A DNA stretch of 64,000 bases from Salipiger profundus. Its GTDB lineage: Bacteria; Pseudomonadota; Alphaproteobacteria; Rhodobacterales; Rhodobacteraceae. Below the pieces are notes generated by a model. The model saw only the letters and a list, made by a program, of their open reading frames with translations. It had not been told where the DNA came from and ran no database searches. Every line of letters starts with the position of its first letter. The first letter of the stretch is position 1. Location of the stretch: contig NZ_CP014797.1 in the NCBI RefSeq assembly GCF_001969385.1, positions 62,001 to 126,000 on the forward strand, written 5' to 3'. A program made the translations under genes and the position numbers. Shown here piece by piece: positions 28,034 to 37,397 of the stretch.

Positions 28034-29052
28034 CTCGTCCTCGGGTCGAATACGCGGTAAAGGATGTCGGACAGGATGTTCAGCCCGATGAAGATCACGC
28101 CGACGATCAGCACGCAGGTCATCACCGCGTTCATGTCGCCGATCAGCAGGTTCGAGGTCAGGTACTGTCCGAACCCCGGCCATGCGAAGACCGTCTCGAT
28201 CAACACCGCCCCTTCGAGCAGCGCACCGTAGGCCAGCGCGACGATGGTCACGAGCTGCACCCGGATGTTGCCGAAGGCATGGCGCCAGACCGTCTTGCGG
28301 CGGCTCAGCCCCTTCACCCGCGCGGTGGTGATGTATTCCTGGTTGAGCTGGTCGAGCATGAAGCTGCGGGTCATCCGCGTGATGTAGGCGGACGACGAAT
28401 AGCCCAGCAGCGCGGCCGGCAGGATGATGTGGTTCAGCGCCGAGCGGAACACGTCCCACTGGCCGGCAAGCACGCTGTCGATCAGCAGGAAATTGGTCCG
28501 TTCCGGCACCATGCCGATGTAGAACTGGCTCATCCGGCCCGAGCCGCCGACCCAGCCGAGGTTGGCGTAGAAGATCAGCAGCGCGATCATGCCGGTCCAG
28601 AAGATCGGCATCGAATGCCCCATGAGGCTGATGACCCGGATCACCTGGTCCTGCCACTTGTCCTTGTTCACCGCCGCGATCACGCCCATCGGCGCGCCGA
28701 GGCCGGCGCCGATCAGGATCGCGAAGGTGGCAAGCTCGATGGTCGCCGGCAGCACGCGGGCGATGTCGCTCAGCACCGGCTGGCCGGTGCGGATCGAGGT
28801 GCCGAAATCGAGGGTCAGCACGTCGCGCAGGTAGAGCAGGAACTGCTCCCACACCGGCTTGTCGAGCCCGAGCTGCCGGTAGACGTTTTCATAGACCTCG
28901 CGGGTGGCGTCCTCGCCCACGATGGCGCGGACCGGGTCGGTCGGCATGATGCGCCCGATCACGAAGGTCAGTATCAAGAGGCCGAACAGGGTGACCGCGA
29001 TGGATACCCCCTGCTCGGCGAAGCCATTCAGGCGACGTCGGTCGAGCCGCAT
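28030..29052 (-). CDS. Peptide-class ABC transporter permease (DppB/OppB-like)
   Basis: The 340-residue permease has six predicted helices and the family segments PTDPVRAIVGEDA, LGLDKPVWEQF and EYITTARVKGLSRRKTVWRHA (EAA loop). The start follows GGGAGGAGGAAC. It is first of a four-gene minus-strand operon. The promoter upstream carries the island's FadR-type operators, so this importer is probably induced together with the pectin genes. Confidence 0.93.
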   Translation of the reverse strand: MRLDRRRLNGFAEQGVSIAVTLFGLLILTFVIGRIMPTDPVRAIVGEDATREVYENVYRQLGLDKPVWEQFLLYLRDVLTLDFGTSIRTGQPVLSDIARVLPATIELATFAILIGAGLGAPMGVIAAVNKDKWQDQVIRVISLMGHSMPIFWTGMIALLIFYANLGWVGGSGRMSQFYIGMVPERTNFLLIDSVLAGQWDVFRSALNHIILPAALLGYSSSAYITRMTRSFMLDQLNQEYITTARVKGLSRRKTVWRHAFGNIRVQLVTIVALAYGALLEGAVLIETVFAWPGFGQYLTSNLLIGDMNAVMTCVLIVGVIFIGLNILSDILYRVFDPRTR

Positions 29053-29284
29053 GTTCCTCCTCCCGGGCAACCGAATCCGGCCGCCCCTTCCAGTCATACA
29101 CATCCCCATACTTGTTATACAGGTTGATCTTGTCAATGCCCTCGCTGCGGAATCGCCGGAATGCCGCGTACGGCGGGTCCTGCGACATCGCGCCAACCAT
29201 GACACGGCGTTGCGCATGGACAATGACAGGCTGCGCTGTCATACTTCATCTTCAGCATCTGTATGAGGACTCGACAAGACCGAC
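29053..29284. promoter_or_regulatory. Divergent promoter of the dpp-like operon and second GntR gene, with FadR-type operators
   Basis: Motif copies: CAGTCATACAC (29091-29101), TTGTTATACAG (29112-29122) and CTGTCATACTT (29236-29246). On the minus strand TTGACA (29131-29136) with 17-base spacing to AAGTAT brackets the TTGTTATACAG site, a good repressor arrangement for the importer operon. The third site is 39 bases before the GntR start. Confidence 0.65.
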
Positions 29285-30037
29285 ATGGACATGCCAGCCA
29301 AATCACGCCGCGCCGAACGCTCCGAGACCGGACGCACCCTCGTGGAGACGGTGCGCGACGCGTTGCGCCAGCAGATCGCCGCGGGCACCTATCCGCCCGG
29401 AAGCCGCCTGCCGAGCGAGGCGCAGATGACGCGCGACTTCGAGGTCAGCCGCACCGTCGTCCGCGAGGCCGTCGCCTCGCTTCGGGCCGACGGCCTCGTC
29501 GAGCCGCGACAGGGCGCCGGGGTGTTCGTGCTGGCCCCGCCCGCCCCGGTGGACCTGCCCTTCCAGAACATCGACTTCGTGCGGATCTCCTCGATGATCG
29601 AGCTGCTGGAACTGCGCACCGCCGTCGAGTCCGAGGCCGCCGCGCTGGCCGCGCAACGCCGGTCTCCGGCGCAGGAAGAGAAGATCATCGGCTGCCTGCG
29701 CGAGGTCGACCGCGCCGCCGCTGCCGGCGAGCCGACGATGGAGGCCGATTTCGCCCTGCATCTCGCCATCGCCGAGGCCACCAACAACCCGCGTTTCGGC
29801 GACTTCCTGTCGATGATCGGCGCCAACCTGATCCCGCGCAAGGCGCTCACCGACAGCAACGCCGAGCCCGCGCCGAAGGAATACCTCGACGTGATCTCGA
29901 AAGAGCACGAGGTCATCGTGAACGCCATTCTCGACGGCGACGAGGAGGCCGCGCGCGAGGCGATGCGCCACCACCTCAAGAGCAGCCAGGCCCGCTATCG
30001 GGCGCTGCTGCGGGCGGGGCGCGACGGGCAATCTTGA
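29285..30037 (+). CDS. GntR-family regulator, FadR subfamily (paralogue 2)
   Basis: The 250-residue protein has HTH MTRDFEVSRTVVREAVASLRADGLVEPRQGAG near 40-75 and an FCD domain with EADFALHLAIAEA and KEHEVIVNAI. Its recognition segment SRTVVREA is identical to that of the regulator at 21514-22245, and overall the two align along their length, so they may share operators or form a duplicated control pair responding to different intermediates. It is divergent from the dpp-like operon and upstream of kdgF. Confidence 0.9.
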   Translation: MDMPAKSRRAERSETGRTLVETVRDALRQQIAAGTYPPGSRLPSEAQMTRDFEVSRTVVREAVASLRADGLVEPRQGAGVFVLAPPAPVDLPFQNIDFVRISSMIELLELRTAVESEAAALAAQRRSPAQEEKIIGCLREVDRAAAAGEPTMEADFALHLAIAEATNNPRFGDFLSMIGANLIPRKALTDSNAEPAPKEYLDVISKEHEVIVNAILDGDEEAAREAMRHHLKSSQARYRALLRAGRDGQS

Positions 30038-30062
30038 CACCCGGAAACCTGTCATACACATT
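30034..30062 (+). promoter_or_regulatory. Promoter of kdgF with overlapping FadR-type operator
   Basis: TTGACA (30034-30039) and CACATT (30057-30062) are 17 bases apart. CTGTCATACAC (30049-30059) covers the spacer end and -10. The -35 overlaps the GntR stop codon. Confidence 0.65.
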
Positions 30063-30081
30063 CACTCAAAATGTCTGACAT

Positions 30082-30098
30082 CCCGCCTCGCGGGTTTT
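30082..30098 (+). terminator. Small hairpin with T tract before kdgF
   Basis: CCCGC-CTC-GCGGG is followed by TTTT. It would end read-through from the GntR gene, but it also lies in the kdgF leader, so partial attenuation is possible. Confidence 0.5.
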
Positions 30099-30114
30099 CC
30101 AGGAGGATTGCAGT

Positions 30115-30435
30115 ATGACCGACCACGTCCGGACGTTTCCCGCCGTTTCGCCCGATCCCGGTGTCACCCGACAGGTGCTGGCCGACGCCCCCGAGCTGAT
30201 GGTCGTCTCCTTCCGCTTCGAGAAGGATGCGAAAGGCGCGCTGCACAACCATCCGCACGTGCAGTCGACCTATGTCGAAAGCGGCCGTTTCCGGTTCACG
30301 CTCTCGGGCGAGGACTTCGAGGTCGGCCCCGGCGACAGTTTCGTCATCCCGTCCGGCGCCGAGCACGGTTGCGTCTGCCTCGAGCCGGGGCAGCTGGTGG
30401 ACTGCTTCACCCCCCGTCGCGACGACTTCCTGTAA
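30115..30435 (+). CDS. kdgF: KdgF-like cupin (unsaturated galacturonate to 5-keto-4-deoxyuronate)
   Basis: The 106-residue single-domain cupin carries the KdgF metal set H44, H46, Q50 (ALHNHPHVQSTYV) and H84 (GAEHGC), and PGDSFVIPSG between them. KdgF opens the ring of 4,5-unsaturated galacturonate released by GH105 enzymes or lyases, giving the substrate of KduI. The start follows CCAGGAGGATTGCAGT. Its 3' end overlaps the convergent AraC gene by 29 bases. The role is supported by kduI and kduD at 50.5-52.1 kb and by the GH105 gene. Confidence 0.85.
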   Translation: MTDHVRTFPAVSPDPGVTRQVLADAPELMVVSFRFEKDAKGALHNHPHVQSTYVESGRFRFTLSGEDFEVGPGDSFVIPSGAEHGCVCLEPGQLVDCFTPRRDDFL

Positions 30436-31351
30436 GCGCGGCTTCCTGCTCGGGCTCGTCGAGCCCCATGAGCTGCCCGTCGCGCGACAGCGCCACCCGG
30501 CGCAGGTGCGCGCGCGGGCTCACCCCCATCACCCGCTTGAAACAGCGCGAGAAGTAGTAGGGGTCGGCATAGCCCACCTCGGCCGCCGCCGCGCCCACGG
30601 CAAGCCCCGACTCAAGAAGATGGGCGGCGCGCTCGATGCGGCAGAACTCGTGATACTGCCGCGGCGTACGGCCGATCCGCTCGCGAAAGGCGCGGTGGAA
30701 GTAATCGGGGTTGTAGGGCGCATCCTCGACCACGCGGGCGCCGATGTCGTCTTCGAGCGGCGCCGCCGCGATGCGCGAGGCCGCCTTCATCACCGCGAGA
30801 TCGATCCCCTCCCCCGCCTCGACCGGCGCGGCGGCATCCTGCCGCCAGCCGACAAAGGCGTCGTCGATGAAAGACAGCAGCATCACCATGAAGAGGTGAT
30901 GCTGCGCCAGCGTGATCGAGGCCGGCGGCGCGCTCTGCCGGTAGTGCCGGATCATCGGCTCGAGCACGTCCCAGCGGGACAGGCGCACTTTCCGACGCAG
31001 CTCCATCTGCCCGATCAGGTCGTGCGCGCCATGCGCAGACAGGGTGAAATGCTGGGCCACGCCAAGGTAGGTGCCCGGCCCCTCGTTCCAGCCGACGAAT
31101 CGCGTGCCGCGTGGCAGCAGCATCGCCTCGCCCGCAGCCAGGGTCAGCGGCGCGCCATCGACCATGTAATGCCCACACCCCTCGAGAGCGACCACGAGAT
31201 CCTCGACCGGATTCTCCTTTTCGATGCGCCAGCTTGTCGAATGCTGCATCCTGATCGCCGCGCGCGTCAGCGTGAGCGTCAGCGATCCCGGCGGAAAGCG
31301 TGACAGGACACCACCTTCGATTTCGTCCATCTTTTTCGCCATGATCGTCAA
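30407..31351 (-). CDS. AraC-family transcriptional regulator
   Basis: The 314-residue protein has an N-terminal cupin domain (about 25-110) and a C-terminal double HTH (about 205-295; DDIGARVVEDAPYNPDYFHRAFRERIGRTPRQYHEFCRIERA... AEVGYADPYYFSRCFKRVMGVSPRAHL). Starts at 31351 or 31342 are both possible. It is divergent from the oligogalacturonide-type ABC operon and is a likely activator of it, adding a second input besides the GntR repressors. Confidence 0.9.
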   Translation of the reverse strand: MTIMAKKMDEIEGGVLSRFPPGSLTLTLTRAAIRMQHSTSWRIEKENPVEDLVVALEGCGHYMVDGAPLTLAAGEAMLLPRGTRFVGWNEGPGTYLGVAQHFTLSAHGAHDLIGQMELRRKVRLSRWDVLEPMIRHYRQSAPPASITLAQHHLFMVMLLSFIDDAFVGWRQDAAAPVEAGEGIDLAVMKAASRIAAAPLEDDIGARVVEDAPYNPDYFHRAFRERIGRTPRQYHEFCRIERAAHLLESGLAVGAAAAEVGYADPYYFSRCFKRVMGVSPRAHLRRVALSRDGQLMGLDEPEQEAALTGSRRDGG

Positions 31352-31534
31352 TTTCTTCCGGTGGCCCGATCTGTCACTAATTCATCATACAACTGCACAT
31401 GGCGCAACGTTGCGGGCCGGAGGAGGCCCCGGGGCGCCACCTGACCCACCGCCGGGAAAGCGACCCAAACCGCAGTTTCGGGAGGAAACATTGAGAGTTA
31501 CACGAACAAACCGCCCTGCCGGGGGAGGCACGGG
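31352..31534. promoter_or_regulatory. Divergent promoter of the AraC gene and the oligosaccharide ABC operon
   Basis: A FadR-type site TCATCATACAA lies at 31382-31392. A perfect 12-base palindrome CGCAACGTTGCG lies at 31403-31414 and could bind a further regulator. The rest is GC-rich leader with GGGAGGCACGGG just before the permease start. Confidence 0.6.
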
Positions 31535-32416
31535 ATGACTCGCAGCCGCACGCTCGGGCTGGTCTACCTCAGCCCCTACATCGTCGGGCTTCTGGTGTTC
31601 ACGGCGATTCCCTTCCTGGCGTCGCTGTATCTCAGCTTCACCGACTACAACCTGATGAGCAGCCCGAAATGGACGGGGCTGGAGAACTACATCGACCTGT
31701 TCTTCAACGACCGCACCTTCCGCCGGTCGCTGTCGGTGACGCTGCTCTACGTGTTCATCACGGTGCCGCTGAAGCTCGCCTTCGCGCTCTTCATCGCCTA
31801 CATCCTCAACTACAAGTTGCGGTTCATCAACGTCTTCCGGACGGCCTTCTACGTGCCCTCGATCCTTGGCGGCTCGATCGCCATCGCGGTGCTGTGGCGC
31901 TACATCTTCGCCACCGAGGGGCTGGTGAACATGGTGATCGTCTGGTTCGGCGGCGAGCCGGTCAACTGGTTCGGCGACCCGGGCAACGCGCTCTTCACCA
32001 TCACGCTGCTGCGCTGCTGGCAGTTCGGCTCGGCCATGGTGATCTTTCTCGCCGCCCTCCAGAGCATCGACAAGTCGCTCTACGAGGCCGCCGCCATCGA
32101 CGGCGCGAGCAAGGCGCGCAGCTTCGTCTTCATCACCATCCCGCTCATCACGCCGGTGATCTTCTTCAACCTGATCATGCAGATGGTCCAGGCCTTCCAG
32201 GAGTTCAACGGCCCCTACATCATCACCCAGGGCGGGCCGCTCAAGTCCACCTACCTGCTGCCGCTCTACATCTACGACGAGGCCTTCAAGCGTTTCGACA
32301 TGGGCTATGCCTCGGCCATCGCGTGGGTGCTTTTCCTCATCATCATGGCGCTGACCCTCGTGGCCTTCTGGTCCTCGAAGAAGTGGGTCTTCTACGCCGG
32401 CGACAAGCGGAGCTGA
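31535..32416 (+). CDS. Carbohydrate ABC transporter permease (UgpA/TogM-like)
   Basis: The 293-residue CUT1 permease has six helices and the EAA loop YEAAAIDGASKARSFVFITIPLI. SPYIVGLLVFTAIPFLASLYLSF is the first helix. It begins the four-gene importer operon (permease, permease, ATPase, binding protein). The pectinolytic enzymes encoded immediately downstream point to oligogalacturonides, as for the Dickeya TogMNAB importer. Confidence 0.93.
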   Translation: MTRSRTLGLVYLSPYIVGLLVFTAIPFLASLYLSFTDYNLMSSPKWTGLENYIDLFFNDRTFRRSLSVTLLYVFITVPLKLAFALFIAYILNYKLRFINVFRTAFYVPSILGGSIAIAVLWRYIFATEGLVNMVIVWFGGEPVNWFGDPGNALFTITLLRCWQFGSAMVIFLAALQSIDKSLYEAAAIDGASKARSFVFITIPLITPVIFFNLIMQMVQAFQEFNGPYIITQGGPLKSTYLLPLYIYDEAFKRFDMGYASAIAWVLFLIIMALTLVAFWSSKKWVFYAGDKRS

Positions 32417-32420
32417 GACC

Positions 32421-33344
32421 ATGACGGACATCTCCAACGCATCAGACGTATTGACCGCGGGCAGCGACGCGCTTGCCGAGGCCCGCCGTCACAACCGGGC
32501 GCAGGTCCGCCGGGCCCGCATCTCGGCCGCCGCCCGCTACGCCATCCTCGTGAGCGTGGGGCTGGTGATGCTCTACCCGCTGATCTGGCTGGTGGGCGCG
32601 TCGTTCAAGACCAACGCCGAGATCTTCGCGAACCCCGGCTTCCTGCCGCGCAACCCGACGGTGGACGGCTACGCCCAGGGCTGGGAGACCTCGACGCCCT
32701 ACACCTTCGGGCGGTTCTTCTGGAACTCGTTCCTCATCATCCTGCCCAAGACCATCGGCACGGCGATTTCCTGCACCATGGTGGCCTACGGCTTCGCCCG
32801 CTTCGAGTTCCCGCTGAAGAAGGTGCTCTTCACCTCGGTCATCGCGATCCTGCTGCTGCCGAACGTGGTCACGCGCATTCCGCAATACCTTCTGTTCCGC
32901 GACCTTGGCTGGCTCGACAGCTTCCTGCCGCTCTGGGTGCCCTCGGCGCTCGCAGGCGACGCCTTCTTCGTCTTCATGCTGGTGCAGTTCCTCCGGGCGA
33001 TCCCGGACGACATGGAGCAGGCCGCCCGCGTCGATGGCTGCAACTCGTGGCAGACGCTGGTCTTCGTGGTCGTGCCGATGCTGGCGCCGGCGCTGATCTC
33101 GGTCTGCCTGTTCCAGTTCATGTGGACGATGAACGACTTCCTCGGGCCGCTCATCTACATCAGCTCGGTCGACAAGTACCCGGTGAGCCTTGCGCTGAAA
33201 CTGTCGATCGACACCACCGAAGCCTTCGAGTGGAACCGCATCCTGGCCATGTCGGTGCTGACCATCACGCCCGCACTCGTCGTGTTCTTCATGGCCCAGA
33301 AATACTTCATCGAGGGCATTTCCGCAGGGGGGATCAAGGGATAA
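32421..33344 (+). CDS. Carbohydrate ABC transporter permease (UgpE/TogN-like)
   Basis: The 307-residue CUT1 permease has six helices and the EAA loop MEQAARVDGCNSWQTLVFVVVPM. The N-terminal 35 residues are cytoplasmic. It starts four bases after the first permease gene and its stop codon shares a base with the ATPase start (TAATG). Confidence 0.93.
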   Translation: MTDISNASDVLTAGSDALAEARRHNRAQVRRARISAAARYAILVSVGLVMLYPLIWLVGASFKTNAEIFANPGFLPRNPTVDGYAQGWETSTPYTFGRFFWNSFLIILPKTIGTAISCTMVAYGFARFEFPLKKVLFTSVIAILLLPNVVTRIPQYLLFRDLGWLDSFLPLWVPSALAGDAFFVFMLVQFLRAIPDDMEQAARVDGCNSWQTLVFVVVPMLAPALISVCLFQFMWTMNDFLGPLIYISSVDKYPVSLALKLSIDTTEAFEWNRILAMSVLTITPALVVFFMAQKYFIEGISAGGIKG

Positions 33345-34456
33345 TGGCACGTCTTCAACTGAACAATCTCGAAAAGGTCTACGGCGGCGCCTTCAAGGCC
33401 GTCCACGGGATCAACCTCGACGTCGAAGAGGGCGAGTTCATGGTCCTCGTGGGGCCCTCGGGCTGCGCCAAGTCGACGACGCTGCGGATGATCGCGGGGC
33501 TCGAGGACATCACGGCGGGCGAGATCCGCATCGGCGACCGCATCGTCAACACGCTCGAGCCGGGCAAGCGCGGCATCGCCATGGTGTTCCAGAACTACGC
33601 GCTCTACCCGCACATGAAGGTGCGCACCAACCTCGCCTTCGGGCTGCGCATCGGCGGGGCCTCGAAGCAGGAAGCGGCGGTCGCGGTCGAGGAGGTCGCG
33701 AAGATCCTCGAGATCGAGCCGTTGCTCGACCGACTGCCGAAGCAGCTTTCCGGCGGCCAGGCCCAGCGGGTGGCGCTGGGGCGCGCGCTCATCAAGAAGC
33801 CGGACGTGTTCCTCTTCGACGAGCCGCTGTCGAACCTCGACGCCAAGCTGCGCGCCTCCATGCGGGTGCGGATCACCGAGCTGCACAAGCGGCTCAAGGC
33901 CGAGGGCATGGCCTCGACGGTGGTCTACGTCACCCACGACCAGACCGAGGCGATGACCATGGGCGACCGCATCTGCGTGATGAAGGACGGCCACATCATG
34001 CAGGTCGCTACCCCCAAGGAGCTCTATGACCGGCCCGCGAACCTCTTCGTGGCGGGCTTCATCGGCAGCCCCGAGATGAACGTGATCGACGGCCATGTCG
34101 ACGGCGGCATGTTCCGCACCGGCGGGCAGGTCATCGCCCTCGACGAGGCGCTGACCCAACGGTTGACGGCCCGGCCCGACAACGCCGCGCTCGGCATCCG
34201 GCCGCAGCACCTGAAGCTTGCGAACGGCGTCAACGGGGCGCTCAGCGCGCAGCTGCGCTCGGTCGAGTTCATGGGCCACGAGGTCTACCTGCACGCCCGC
34301 CTCGACGGGCGCGAGATCACCAGCGTCGCCAGCGCCGCCGACTACGACGCGATGGACCGCTCGATGGACACCATCCGGCTGCTGCCGGAGGCGGCGAACA
34401 TCCACATCTTCGACCGCGACAGCGGCCACAACGTCTCCCTGCGGGCGCAGGGCTGA
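33344..34456 (+). CDS. Carbohydrate ABC transporter ATPase (UgpC/MsmK/TogA-like)
   Basis: The 370-residue ATPase has Walker A GPSGCAKST (Ala in place of the usual Gly before Lys), LSGGQAQRVALGRALIKKP, Walker B VFLFDEPLSNLDAKLR and a C-terminal TOBE/MalK-type domain (about 235-365). The chosen start is the ATG in TAATG, coupled to the permease stop. Confidence 0.93.
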   Translation: MARLQLNNLEKVYGGAFKAVHGINLDVEEGEFMVLVGPSGCAKSTTLRMIAGLEDITAGEIRIGDRIVNTLEPGKRGIAMVFQNYALYPHMKVRTNLAFGLRIGGASKQEAAVAVEEVAKILEIEPLLDRLPKQLSGGQAQRVALGRALIKKPDVFLFDEPLSNLDAKLRASMRVRITELHKRLKAEGMASTVVYVTHDQTEAMTMGDRICVMKDGHIMQVATPKELYDRPANLFVAGFIGSPEMNVIDGHVDGGMFRTGGQVIALDEALTQRLTARPDNAALGIRPQHLKLANGVNGALSAQLRSVEFMGHEVYLHARLDGREITSVASAADYDAMDRSMDTIRLLPEAANIHIFDRDSGHNVSLRAQG

Positions 34457-34495
34457 CGCGAGACATTCGGGACATTCAGAGGAGGAGACCCCGAC

Positions 34496-35758
34496 ATGAA
34501 ACTGCATCTGACCACCGCGCTCACCGCCACGCTGGCGCTCACCGCGCAGGCCCAGGCCGCCGATCTGCGGATGTCCTGGTGGGGCGGCGAAAGCCGGCAC
34601 GAGGCGACGCAGGCCGCGCTGAAGGCCTGCGGCGAGACCTACGGCCACACGATTTCGCCCGAGTTCACCGGCTTCGACGGCTACCTCGAGAAGCTCACCA
34701 CGCAGATGGCCGGGGGGACCGAGGCGGACATCGTGCAGGTCAACTGGCCGTGGCTGCCGCTGTTCTCGCAGGATGGCGAAGGGTTCCACGACCTGAATAC
34801 ATTGTCGGACACCATCGACCTCGACCAGTGGAGCGATGACCAGCTCGCCCCCGTGACGGTCAACGGCAAGCTCAACGGGCTGCCGCTGTCGACCACCGGC
34901 CGGGTGTTCTTCTTCAACACCACCACGCTCGAAGAGGCCGGCATCCCGGTGCCCACGACCTGGGAGGAGTTCTTTTCCTCGGCCGAGGTGCTGCGCGAGA
35001 AGATGGGCGAGGACCACAACCTCTTCAACTCGGTCAAGGAGACCGCGCAGCTTCTGGTGACGCTCGCGGTTGTGCAGAAGACCGGCAAGGATCTCGTCGA
35101 CCCCGAAACCAACCGCGTCGCCTGGACACCCGAGGAGCTGGCCGCCGGCATCGCCTTCTACGGCCGCATGATCGAGACCGGCGCCGTGCGCTCGCAGCAG
35201 GAAGAGGCCGGCGAGGGCAACGTGAACCTCTACGAGAAACAGGACTGGGCGCAGGGCAAGATCGCCGGCTCCTACGAGTGGGACACGACCTACTTCAAGT
35301 ATTCCGACCCGCTGAACGAGGGCGAGATGCTCGACAGCACGCAGCCGGTGCGCTTCGAGGACGCGGTGACCGACGGCGCCTACCGCAAGCCGTCGATGCT
35401 GTTCGCCATCTCGAAGAACTCCGACAACCCCGAGGCCGCGGCCGAGATCGTCAACTGCATGCTGACCGAGCCCGAGGGCATCGACGCGCTCAAGGACACC
35501 CGTGGCCTGCCCGCCGCCAAGGTCGCCGCCGACCGGCTGATCGAGGCGGGCATGATCAAGCCCGAGATCGTCAAGGCGCATGAGATCGCCATGGAGGCGA
35601 GCGGTCCGGCCATCTCGCCATTCAACGAGCACCCGGAGCTGCGTGGCGCCTTCATCGACACGCTCGAGGAGTATTCCTACGACATGATCAGCGCCGAGGA
35701 AGCCGCCGAGGTCATCATCGACGCGGCCAACGACGTGCTCGAGGACTTCGACAGCTAA
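34496..35758 (+). CDS. Carbohydrate ABC transporter substrate-binding protein (family 1, TogB-like)
   Basis: The 420-residue protein has a signal peptide (AQAQA, residue 21) and begins [21 protein letters not shown], as in oligosaccharide-binding proteins of the TogB type. The start follows AGAGGAGGAGACCCC... with the site about 12 bases upstream. It is last of the importer genes and directly precedes the GH28 and GH105 genes, supporting oligogalacturonide binding. Confidence 0.92.
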   Translation: MKLHLTTALTATLALTAQAQAADLRMSWWGGESRHEATQAALKACGETYGHTISPEFTGFDGYLEKLTTQMAGGTEADIVQVNWPWLPLFSQDGEGFHDLNTLSDTIDLDQWSDDQLAPVTVNGKLNGLPLSTTGRVFFFNTTTLEEAGIPVPTTWEEFFSSAEVLREKMGEDHNLFNSVKETAQLLVTLAVVQKTGKDLVDPETNRVAWTPEELAAGIAFYGRMIETGAVRSQQEEAGEGNVNLYEKQDWAQGKIAGSYEWDTTYFKYSDPLNEGEMLDSTQPVRFEDAVTDGAYRKPSMLFAISKNSDNPEAAAEIVNCMLTEPEGIDALKDTRGLPAAKVAADRLIEAGMIKPEIVKAHEIAMEASGPAISPFNEHPELRGAFIDTLEEYSYDMISAEEAAEVIIDAANDVLEDFDS

Positions 35759-35834
35759 GCCCCCTGGCCCCTGGCCCCTGCCCCTGCCCCGCCGGCGGGG
35801 GCCGCGATCCGACCGACACAGGAAAGACCGACCC

Positions 35835-37397
35835 ATGCATCGCATCCGTCTTGCCGCGCGTTCCGCGCGGTCGGTGGCCCTTTGCCTGCCGAAACCCGGC
35901 GCGCGCTACGCCCTGGCCCCTGCCCTTCCCTGGCAGCTGAGCCGCGCCGGGCAGGTGGTGGCGCGCGGCACCGCCGACCGCGTGGTGCTGCCGCTGCACG
36001 ATCTTGCCCCCGCCACCGCCTACCGCTTCGAGGCCGAGGGGTTTGCCCCCTTCGACTTCGAGACCCCCGCCTGCGCGGGGCTGGTGGACATCCGCGACCA
36101 CGACGCGCGGGCCGATCTGCCCGACACGCCCGAGAGCGCCGCGGCCAATGCCGCCGCGATTTCCCGAGCGATTTCTGCGGTGCCGCAAAATGGCACTTTG
36201 CTCATCCCGGAGGGGCACTACGTCGCCTTCCCGGTGGCGTTGCGCGGGCAGATGACCGTGCAACTCGCTGCCGGTGCCGCCCTTGCGGCGCCGCGCTCGC
36301 GGGCGGGTTGGCCCACCCTGCCCGCCCGCGACGCAACCGGCCGGATGCTCGGCTCGTGGGAGGGGCTCCCCGAGACCTGCTTCGCCGCCCCCCTGCACGC
36401 CGTCGGCGCCGAGGCGCTGACCATCGCCGGGCCGGGCGTGCTCGACGGCGGCGGCGACCGGGGCGACTGGTGGTCCTGGCCGAAGGAAACCCGCGACGGC
36501 GCCCGCCGCCCGCGCGGGTTGCACCTGATCGACTGCACCGACGTGACGCTGCTGGGCTTCACCATCCGCAACGCGCCGTCCTGGACGATCCACCCGCAGG
36601 GCTGCGCCCGGCTGACCGCCGCCGCGCTGACCATCGAGGCGCCGCACGACAGCCCCAACACCGATGGCTTCAACCCGGAGATGTGCGAGGACGTCGAGAT
36701 CCTCGGCACCGCCTTCTCGGTCGGTGACGACTGCATCGCGATCAAGGCCGGCAAGCGCGGCCCGGACGGCGCCGCCGGCCACCTGCGCCCCACCGCCCGC
36801 ATCGGCGTCCGCCACTGCCTGATGGCGCGCGGTCACGGCGGCGTGGTGATCGGCTCGGAGATGTCGGGCGGCGTCCGCGACGTCACGGTCGAGGCCTGCG
36901 AGATGCGCGGCACCGACCGGGGCCTGCGGATCAAGACCCGCCGGGGACGCGGCGGCGCGGTCGAGCGGATCGCGATGCGCAACGTCTCGATGGACGGCGT
37001 CGGCACCGCCTTTTCCGCCAACGGGCACTACTTCTGCGATCCCGACGGCCATGCGCCTTGGGTGCAGGACCGCCGCCCCGCGCCGGTCACCGAGACCACC
37101 CCGCATGTCGGAGAAATCACCGTCGACGACGTGGATATCCACGGCCTTGCCCATGCGCTCGGGGCGTTTCTCGGGCTGGCCGAGGCGCCCTTCGGCCCGA
37201 TCCGCCTGCACGACGTGCGGGTGCACAGCCATGCCCCCGACACCATGCCCGAACCGCCGCTCATGGCCGCCGACGTCGCTCCCCTGCGCCACGCCGGCCT
37301 GCTGGCCGAGAACGCCCGCGTCGAGGCCCCCGGCCATCCCGTAACCGAGGGCGGGCTCACCCGTCCCTCCCCCGCCATCGCCACGGAGACCCCATGA
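35835..37397 (+). CDS. Glycoside hydrolase family 28, exo-polygalacturonase type
   Basis: The 520-residue protein has an N-terminal fibronectin-like domain (about 1-80) and a right-handed beta-helix with the GH28 catalytic set: NTDG (275-278), GDD (297-299; Asp pair), GHG (333-335) and RIK (365-367). No signal peptide is seen, so it probably acts in the cytoplasm on imported oligogalacturonides, like exo-enzymes of the PehX group. It is followed by the GH105 gene with an ATGA overlap. The 76-base gap before it contains C-rich short repeats and a CCCCGCCGGCGGGG palindrome. Confidence 0.9.
   Translation: MHRIRLAARSARSVALCLPKPGARYALAPALPWQLSRAGQVVARGTADRVVLPLHDLAPATAYRFEAEGFAPFDFETPACAGLVDIRDHDARADLPDTPESAAANAAAISRAISAVPQNGTLLIPEGHYVAFPVALRGQMTVQLAAGAALAAPRSRAGWPTLPARDATGRMLGSWEGLPETCFAAPLHAVGAEALTIAGPGVLDGGGDRGDWWSWPKETRDGARRPRGLHLIDCTDVTLLGFTIRNAPSWTIHPQGCARLTAAALTIEAPHDSPNTDGFNPEMCEDVEILGTAFSVGDDCIAIKAGKRGPDGAAGHLRPTARIGVRHCLMARGHGGVVIGSEMSGGVRDVTVEACEMRGTDRGLRIKTRRGRGGAVERIAMRNVSMDGVGTAFSANGHYFCDPDGHAPWVQDRRPAPVTETTPHVGEITVDDVDIHGLAHALGAFLGLAEAPFGPIRLHDVRVHSHAPDTMPEPPLMAADVAPLRHAGLLAENARVEAPGHPVTEGGLTRPSPAIATETP

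Noticed and set aside
35761..35792. Short CCCCTG repeats, considered as a repeat array
   Set aside because: Only a few imperfect 6-7-base units; no CRISPR-like spacers and probably low-complexity DNA.
33155..35845. Very long open frame (896 codons) antisense to the ABC ATPase and binding-protein genes
   Set aside because: It is a GC-rich shadow frame with His/Arg/Gly-biased composition and no domain; the opposite strand holds clear transporter genes.
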